Below, piece by piece: positions 57,269 through 64,000 of a stretch of DNA of 64,000 nt. Position numbers and translations under genes: made by a program. The notes under the pieces are model-generated. The model ran no database searches. It saw nothing but the letters and a program-made list of their open reading frames with translations, and had not been told where the DNA came from. How positions within the stretch are numbered: position 1 is the stretch's first letter; every line of letters begins with the position of its first letter. The DNA comes from Xenopus tropicalis (lineage: Eukaryota > Chordata > Amphibia > Anura > Pipidae): positions 60,109,378-60,173,377 of the forward strand of contig NC_030678.2 in NCBI RefSeq assembly GCF_000004195.4, read 5' to 3'.

Positions 57269-57520
57269 TACAGGTATGGGACCTATTATTCACAATGCGT
57301 GGGACCGGGGGTATTCTGGATCCATAATTTGGATCTGCAAACATAGTTATATCTACTAAAAACATGTAAACATTAAATAAACACAAAAGCATTGTTTTGC
57401 CACCGATATTACTTCATGCAGCTTAGTTATTACAGAAAAAAAGCATTGTAATTGTTTCTTTAAAATGAACTTTATTGGAGATGGCCTTCTAAATAACTTT
57501 CAGTTGCCTATATAAGGCAT
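57269..57520. repeat. Tc1/mariner-like MITE, left part
   Basis: TA-CAGGTATGGGACCTATTAT and the following CCGGGGGTATTCTGGATCC belong to the CAGGTATGGGACC family. The right terminus is not recognisable. Confidence 0.5.
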
Positions 57521-57560
57521 TTTATACCCTTAAATCATATTATGATCATCACCTTACAAA

Positions 57561-57613
57561 ATTCTTCTTCATTTTCTTCTTCTTCTTCTTATTATTATTA
57601 TTATTATTATTAA
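57561..57613 (+). repeat. Compound microsatellite (TTC)n(ATT)n
   Basis: About five TTC units run directly into about eight ATT units. Confidence 0.9.
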
Positions 57614-58469
57614 CAGGGCACATGTGCATTACATTGCTGATTCCTTTTAGGTCAGTGGATAGGCCTTTACTCTCTTCTATGGTGAAAAATTGAATTTTTT
57701 ACATGTTTCGGGCCTATATCCAACCTTTTGTGGAGACTACAGTTAAAAGCACTAGATTAATTTTAGTCTTATCCACTTTAATATGGAAAATGATCTAGAA
57801 AGTATATTTAATGATATACATGTATATACTTTTTACAGTTGACATCCCAAAATATGAAGTCTCCAGATTTTATAGGTCACTCTCTAGAATCTATTAGATA
57901 GTAGTGATGAACACTTTGTGCCAGACCCTCTTATATGAAAGTCCATTTGGAGGCAACCAAGCAAGAATTATACAATTTCATAATCCTGGTGTGTAAATAC
58001 CTGTTTCTGTACAGATTTATATAATAGACACCTAACATTGCTATCCACTACACAAGGACTTCAGGTCTACAAAGAAGTGCAATAGATGCATCCAGTTAGG
58101 CACATTATTCTTTCATGCATCAAATTGTAACCAAAACAGACCTTTTATATTCTTTGCGTTCTCTTGTCTGTTAATAGATCTAGGGCCAGTGTAATGTCTT
58201 GACACACACACACACACAAGGATTCGATGGTAGCATTTATTTAAAAAGATCAAAAGCTCTTAGCTCTGCTCCACTGTCTCATTAACTACCTGCCCTGCTA
58301 TAGGGCACCCACTAATATCAGCAGTACTGCATAGAAATAAGCACGAACAAAGAATTAACTAAAATATCCAGGAAGGGTTGCTGTTAAACATTACAGGTGT
58401 GTCTGTAATTGTAGAAATATGAAAAATATTACCATACATAAAAATATCTGATGTAGATAAATTATACAG
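57614..58469. other. No gene; (AC)n at 58202
   Basis: AT-rich DNA with a short ACACACACACACACAC run at 58202-58218. No supported frames. Confidence 0.45.
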
Positions 58470-58980
58470 AAAGAAATCCATATGCTACAGACAGCTTCTG
58501 TATTCTTCGCCAAACGGAGCTTACAAGAACAACAAAGCTCTGGATAAATGGAAGGCTGCTTAACTGTGAGTAACAGTACATTGTGTCAATTTGCTCATTA
58601 TAAATGTATCTCAAAAAGCAAACAAATTGGGCACCACAGTGAAATTTATTCCCACGTCTGCTTTTCTGCAGAGTACAGTTTGATTCCATCAGTGTCACTC
58701 CCAAACTTATCAATGTTTTCCTATTTTAACAGAGGCTGGAATGGCACATGCAGCAGATGGTTTATCTGCCTAAGACATCCGCTGACAATTATAAGCAGAA
58801 TATAAGATGTGTCTTGAAAGCCCTGGTAATTAATGTAAGACAGATGATGCTATGTGGCCCTCTTCTAATAGGGAATCGTGCACCAGGATTAGACAAGCCA
58901 TGTTTGTTCATTTCCTCTTATAAAGAATGCCAGAGTTACACAAGGGGTATCTACTTATTTACAGAATTCAATTAACTGTG
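58470..58980. other. Candidate conserved non-coding element
   Basis: About 500 bp without repeat words and with even composition. It holds GCAGATGG next to ATCTGC (E-box-like CAGATG pairs, 58755 and 58841), CTGACAATTATAAGC and GGTAATTAATG. Overlapping frames of 75-85 codons on both strands lack domains. Regulatory identity is inference. Confidence 0.33.
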
Positions 58981-59569
58981 TTAAATGAACAGCAGTATAA
59001 AAATACATTGTTACTGTATCACTGTTACTACATAGTTGCATGTACTTTTGAATGGAAAGCTATATATTTGCACTTAGATTTCACCCAAATTATCTAAAAA
59101 AAATCAAATATTTATATTTTATATACTAATAATGACGCAAACAGAATTTACTTTGAAAAGAAAAGAAAATAGAGAGAGTAATAAAACACATGCAAATTAT
59201 AGGTTATAGGTATACCATTTTATATAATAAATTGGACATCTAACTACATATTTTTATGTATAAATTATATTTATGAACAGTTTCCACTTGGTACAAATGT
59301 GAAGCCCCAAAGCATAAAAAACTAAACCCAAATGGAGATTTATATACTACATCCACAAAATTTGGCCCAATTTTTATTGGATTAATTGCATCAAGTATTA
59401 TCAAATCTGAATTGAAATCCAAACTTGCACTGTTCAAATATGAATTTCAGTGTGTAATTCAGAATAATCCAATGTTGTTTATACGTTAACTACCACCACC
59501 AAGGGTGACAGGACTATTAGAAAAGTAAATTTGCACTCTCCAAATATGTATTCTAGGTAATCTCATATA
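58981..59569. other. No recognisable feature
   Basis: AT-rich spacer. Confidence 0.45.
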
Positions 59570-59893
59570 TAGTGATGAGGTAATTTGTGTTTCACTTTAC
59601 TGAATAAAAATTGCAAAGCTGTAGAAAAATTCATAAAAAAGCATTGAAGTCAATGGGCATTTTTTTCATGGCAGTTTTTTGCACACAAATTACATTGCAG
59701 CCAACTGGATTTTTTTGCAGTCTTTGTTTAATGCAAAGTGGATTGAAACGAATAAGCGGTTTCGTGGGGGGTTTTTGCAACATTTTCTTGTTTGTTTATT
59801 GTGACAAAAAGTTTTGTGACCAAATTGCCAATGGAAAAAAAAAAACATTTCTACAGTGAATCCATGCATGCTGAAACTTTTCTCTCATCACAA
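59570..59893. mobile_element. hAT-like MITE, family A
   Basis: Left TAGTGATGAGGTAATTTG; right TTTTCTCTCATCACAA. Flanks ctcatata (59562-59569) and cttatata (59894-59901) agree at 7 of 8. The landmark CAGTGAATCCATGCATGC is near the right end. Confidence 0.75.
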
Positions 59894-59945
59894 CTTATAT
59901 ATTGTTATTGCTGTCTGTAACAGGCACAATGTGCTATGTTTATAT

Positions 59946-59946
<1 letters not shown>

Positions 59947-59998
<52 letters not shown>
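59947..59998 (+). repeat. Compound microsatellite (TG)n(TA)n
   Basis: About ten TG units followed by about sixteen TA units, then CTGTATATATAA. Confidence 0.95.
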
Positions 59999-59999
<1 letters not shown>

Positions 60000-60422
60000 T
60001 GTATATATAATAAATATGTACAAACAATAACATGATTTATTTTTTAAACCAAATCAGTACAATCCTTGAGCAACAAGTGAAAAAATTCAAACCTTATACC
60101 CCTCCCACTGAAAATTACACCACAATATGTGCATTAGAAAACTGCTGGGAAACCATATGTAAGTAAGCTCTCAGTTTGCTGTTGTTAGCACAGCTAAAAA
60201 CTGTGGGCATAATATTTTGAAAATATATAATTTGTTATAAAAGAACATTACATAAAGTGTGATAATCACAAATTAAAAACACAAGATTGATCAAAAAGCC
60301 ATATCCATATGCAATAAACTATACTGGCATTTCCAAGAATAAATAACAAAAGGAAAGTTAAAAAAGTAAAAGTGTCAGTTTCTGTTGAAAGCATGGAGAA
60401 TGACATCATCACTACATAGTTG
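59999..60422. other. No recognisable feature
   Basis: AT-rich spacer. Confidence 0.45.
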
Positions 60423-60560
60423 CAGTGGCGGGCCAAGCTGACCAGGTGCCCTACACAACCCAGCCGGCTACCTCGCCCCCGCATGTGCGTGAAGAAGCAT
60501 GCAGATGCACAGGGACATCGCGTAAAACCTGTGAAAAGTTTGAATAGGCAAGCACGACAG
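60423..60560. repeat. hAT-like family C fragment
   Basis: GCAGTGGCGGGCCAAGCTGACC followed by ACCTCGCCCCCGCATG resembles the GC-rich block at 50434-50490. A CAGTGGCG left terminus is present, but the right end is not found. Confidence 0.4.
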
Positions 60561-62628
60561 CCCAAAAAAAAAGATGCCTTCATAGGGTCACTATTATATA
60601 TTTAGATACATTGGTCTAGCAACATGAAAATTTGCAATGTATGCAGCTCATAAAAGTCCATATGTGTCCTACAGGCAACTGAAGAAGTACATCAATATAG
60701 GGTAAAATGAAGGATCAGTATTAGTTATATCAGTGACCAGAGTGTCTAAATGTCAATAAAACATATAGTTCCTAAATTGAATTTAATGCCTAGAGGTCAG
60801 TAAGAAAGACAAAATAACTCAATTTTGCAGTTTGCAGGTTTTTTTGTTAAACATCCCACTTTGCTTTTCCAGTCATTCACCCAGGGTTGCTAAGGTGGTA
60901 GCCAGTACCATAGACCTCTGCAGAGGTGTCTCCATTGTCTCTTAAAATAAAACAGAATAGACCTGTTACAAAGTCCCTCACATTCAAAGTGTTGCCTTGT
61001 TCTTACCTAAGCAAGCACCTTTTGCACATCTTCAGATCAGATTTTTCAACCAGTTACTCACACTAATAAACACACATGTATCATGCAATTAAGCTAAATT
61101 TAGCATTAATTATATAGCTGCAAACATAGCATACTAGCAAGGTGTCTTTGGCATTAGTATCACTTTTATAAATGGCAAAGTATTTTCAGACCTGACTAAG
61201 GGTTTATCTTATTTTTGGAATTGAAAATGATTATTTGGCTACAACTGTTCTTTTCACTATATGCTTTTCCCAGTTCAGAACTTGGACAGCTCCTACTTCT
61301 TATTTATTTATATAGAGCTTGTCATGCATATTTTATGAGACTCAATATTGCTTATAGTGTATCTACGTGTTGCTACTAATAAAAATGAATGTTTATGAGC
61401 CGTGCACAAAAATGAAGTAACAGTGTTTTAGGTATAAAGACAAATGAACAAAAAGAGAAGGAAAATAAATGTATTAAGAGTTTACAGAAAGAATGTGATA
61501 AACTACAAAAGAGGGAGCATAAAAATATATTTTAGGGTGGCATACCCCTGTCTGGAACCCAATGCTCTTGTATGTATGGCAAGAGTTTAAAGGACATGTC
61601 TAATGCATACAAAGACAACAGCTGCATTCGAATGGATAGAGTGCCATAGCAAGGTAAATTTAGAATGCTTCTCTCTGGTGAACTAATAGACAGCATAGCC
61701 CTATCAATCTAATTAACTAAAGCAGACTGGATGTAATAATGCTGCAAAGAAAAAAAATAAATAACTGAAATAAAATCCTTAATTAACAATACTAGTATTT
61801 TCAAATTTGAATAGGTCAGTATCACAAAGAGGTTTCTAAAATAAGTAACCATTTTAACAGACAAGGTTGATTTTGACTTTTTCTGAATTTTCTACATATA
61901 GCATATATTACAGTATATACAGCTTTTTCAGGTGGACTGTGGTGAACAGTTGCTGGTGACCCAGCCTCCTCCTAATGGGTCCCCTATGCTTCTCTCCCCA
62001 AGGACCATGGCAGAATATGGACGATAATTTGTGCTGCACTCGAGAAATAAATCAGTCCTAAAATCACTATAGAATGTGGAGCACTTTGCAATAGTCTCAC
62101 CTCTATCCACCCCGTATTTTGACCTTTAGGCTGAATAGTCGTAGAACTTCTTCAAACATTCAAATTTTAGTCATACTGCTGTTTTCAGAACTGTCCTGCA
62201 CCATGGCTCCAGCATGCTAATTGTTGCCCTTAATAGTTTTTTTATTTTTATTTTTGCATTGGTACAAAATCTTTACACCACACACTCCCACTCTGGTTTA
62301 GCTACTTATACTTCTCTCTGCTCTCCTTGGCTAACACTGAAGTAAATTTAGCGTTGTGAATTAAGAACCTTCCTACTCCTAATTCCATGAATGAACATCT
62401 ACTTTGACTGCAAAATTTGTCACTCTCTTTCTTACATTGAGTGTCTCCATGTTAGGCCCCATGCTGCACAAAATGTATCTGTTTTTCTACCCAGATCCTA
62501 AACACTCCAGATAAAGAATATGTTACATTCCACTCCCTCAGATGGGCCCTTGCTGTAACGTGGAAGGATGCATTCTTACATAGAGTATTCACTATTTTTA
62601 ATAACTTGCATGTGTTTTTAAAAACAAG
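60561..62628. other. No supported feature
   Basis: AT-rich DNA. 61300-61330 (TATTTATTTATATAGAGCTTG) could be a scrap of an L2-like 3' tail on the minus strand but is too short to call. Confidence 0.45.
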
Positions 62629-63017
62629 TAGTGATGAGCAAATTTTTTCGCCAGGCATGGATTCCCAGCGAATTTCTGCATTTCATCATTGGCAAACTGT
62701 TTTGTGAAACTTCCTTAAAAATTTACAGCAGAAAAATTCATTGCTCACCAAAAAAAGTTGCGGACGCGTCAAATTTTGCAAAAATTGGCACGGTCGCGTC
62801 AAAATCGGGTGTGTCTTTTTTTGTCGTCTGCATCTCATTTTTGTTGGCCTGCTTTGTGCAACCGTGCCTATTTTGGCGCGGGCAAGAAAAATAAGACTTG
62901 GGCGTCAAAAATAGACGCGGACAACAAAAAAGTCATGGGCCAAATGCATTTTGCAAATTTTTTGCAGTTTCGCAAATTTTATGGCGAAGCAAAATGAGGC
63001 AGATTAGCTCATCACTA
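62629..63017. mobile_element. hAT-like MITE, family A, long copy
   Basis: Left TAGTGATGAGCAAATTTTTT; right AGCTCATCACTA; perfect 8-bp duplication aaaacaag (62621-62628 and 63018-63025). The interior has the GCGTCAAAA / GGTCGCGTCAAAATCGGG words shared with window bases 1-150 and 11990-12060. At 389 bp it is the longest copy of the family here. Confidence 0.9.
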
Positions 63018-63044
63018 AAAACAAGCAATAAGTAAACTGTTTTT

Positions 63045-63380
63045 TTAAGGGATTCTGTCATGATTTTTATAGGGTAGTTTTTATTACCAAATCACACTGT
63101 GTATATTACAAATAATTAATTCTGCCATTTAAAATTATATTTTTGAACCAATAAATATATTTTAGCTGTAATATTGGTATGTGAGCTGCCATCTCAGTGC
63201 ATTGTGCCTGCTCCTGTGCTTTTATAAAGAACCAGCACTGCACAATAGAGCTCTTGTTAGATAAGATATTGTTTTTCTTGTTATTTCCCATGTAGGATCA
63301 GACTTAGCTGCATCTTATTTCTTTTGCTTGGGCGCTATTCTCATATCTAACACTAGGTAGAGCATGGGAGCATTTTAATC
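63045..63380 (+). repeat. TTAA-type MITE fragment (AGGGATTCTGT family)
   Basis: TTAAGGGATTCTGTCATGAT starts the element; AGCTGCCATCTCAGTGCATTGTGCC is shared with 4302-4580. The far end is lost where the LINE copy begins. Confidence 0.55.
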
Positions 63381-64000
63381 GCTACAAACGCTCTACTGAA
63401 ACAGCCCTGTGCAGAGTTACAAACGATCTTCAGGTTGCCAAAGCCAAAGGTCACTTTTCCATACTAATCCTCCTAGATCTATCGGCTGTGTTTGATACGG
63501 TTGACCACTCCCTCCTGATGCAAATTCTGCATTTGGTTGGTCTCCGTAGTCAGGCTGCATCCTGGATCTCTTCTTATCTCTCTAACCGTTCATTCACTGT
63601 CTCCTATGCTAATAAAACCTCATCTCCAGTTCCTCTTAATGTGGGGGTACCTCAAGGCTCTGTACTTGGGCCGTTGTTGTTCTCCCTCTACACGCTGTCT
63701 TTGGAAGATCTTATCCGTTCATTTGGCTTCAAATACCATCTGTATGCTGATGATATCCAAATTTATCTGTCGACCCCTTCGTTAACAGTTGAAACTGAGA
63801 CTCAAATCTCTTACTGCCTCCTGGCCATCTCTAACTGGATGAACCAACGCCACCTCAAACTCAACCTAACAAAAATTGAACTAATGATCTTTCCGCCTAA
63901 GCCTGGTCCTACCCCCCCCCTTTTCTATCTCTATTGATGGCACCCTCATCAACCCCATCGATTCGGCGCGTTGTTTGGGGGTGATCTTTGACTCCAGTCT
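63381..64000 (+). pseudogene. L2-like LINE reverse transcriptase, cut by window edge
   Basis: The RT fingers and palm are readable: [15 protein letters not shown] (from about 63392), [33 protein letters not shown] and [11 protein letters not shown] with the catalytic YADD intact. [13 protein letters not shown] follows. A run of nine C at 63912-63920 breaks the frame: it stops at 63937, while an RT-like reading (SARCLGVIFDS) continues in another frame to the window end. The copy is 5' truncated at about 63381, next to a MITE. It is better preserved than the L2-like copy at 51560-52860. Whether it is dead overall depends on sequence beyond the window. Confidence 0.82.

Noticed and set aside
61300..61335. 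L2-like 3' tail (TATTTATTTATATAGAGC)
   Set aside because: Too short and without the upstream GGGCAGGGAC block to separate it from AT-rich background.
1..64000. CRISPR arrays, operons, riboswitches, bacterial promoters
   Set aside because: The repeats have no spacer structure and the sequence is clearly vertebrate-like; nothing prokaryotic was seen.
1..64000. Host protein-coding exons, tRNA or rRNA genes
   Set aside because: No frame outside the transposable elements shows a recognisable domain with plausible splice sites, and no convincing cloverleaf was found by eye.

Overview
The window looks like a gene-poor stretch of an amphibian genome, most likely Xenopus. It is AT-rich and carries no convincing host exon, tRNA or rRNA gene. 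It is densely seeded with the small DNA transposons typical of frogs: hAT-like elements with 8-bp target duplications, TTAA-flanked Kolobok/piggyBac-like MITEs, PIF/Harbinger-like and TA-flanked Tc1/mariner-like MITEs. It also holds CR1-like and L2-like LINE pieces. The organism is inferred from these repeat families; I cannot tell X. tropicalis from X. laevis.

The only long coding sequences belong to one nearly complete Ty3/Gypsy chromovirus of the Tf1/sushi type on the minus strand, 19850-25176. It is bounded by a perfect 5-bp duplication (ggtac) and has LTRs of 568 and 478 bp. It has a gag-protease frame (24677 down to 23382) and a pol frame (23326 down to 20144) with reverse transcriptase, RNase H, integrase and chromodomain. 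Two things stand out. Just inside the 5' LTR lies a 10-nt site complementary to a sequence at the predicted RNA 5' end, which suggests tRNA-independent self-priming. The pol frame also does not stop at the chromodomain: it runs through the polypurine tract and the whole U3, including a minisatellite whose units keep the frame, and stops inside the primer hairpin.

Layout: 1-1.3 kb, decayed CR1-like reverse transcriptase split by a hAT MITE; 1.3-14 kb, mostly unrecognised AT-rich DNA with scattered MITEs; 14.1-15.1 kb, a hAT nested in a Harbinger-like MITE; 17-19.5 kb, MITEs and a CR1 tail; 19.85-25.18 kb, the chromovirus; 25.3-28.3 kb, MITEs plus an old chromovirus remnant split by a 733-bp hAT; 31-38 kb, MITEs, LINE tails and one candidate conserved element; 38.4-38.9 and 52.9-53.3 kb, an unclassified dispersed repeat in opposite orientations; 41.3-41.7 kb, two striking inverted repeats; 43.3-44.9 kb, a 57-bp minisatellite with a 377-bp higher-order duplication followed by a 34-bp tandem repeat; 50-53 kb, CR1, foldback MITE and L2; 55-59 kb, MITEs and two candidate enhancers; 59.5-63.4 kb, more hATs and MITEs; 63.4 kb to the end, an L2-like reverse transcriptase cut by the window edge. 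The genes shown are those of selfish elements; any host function here would be non-coding.
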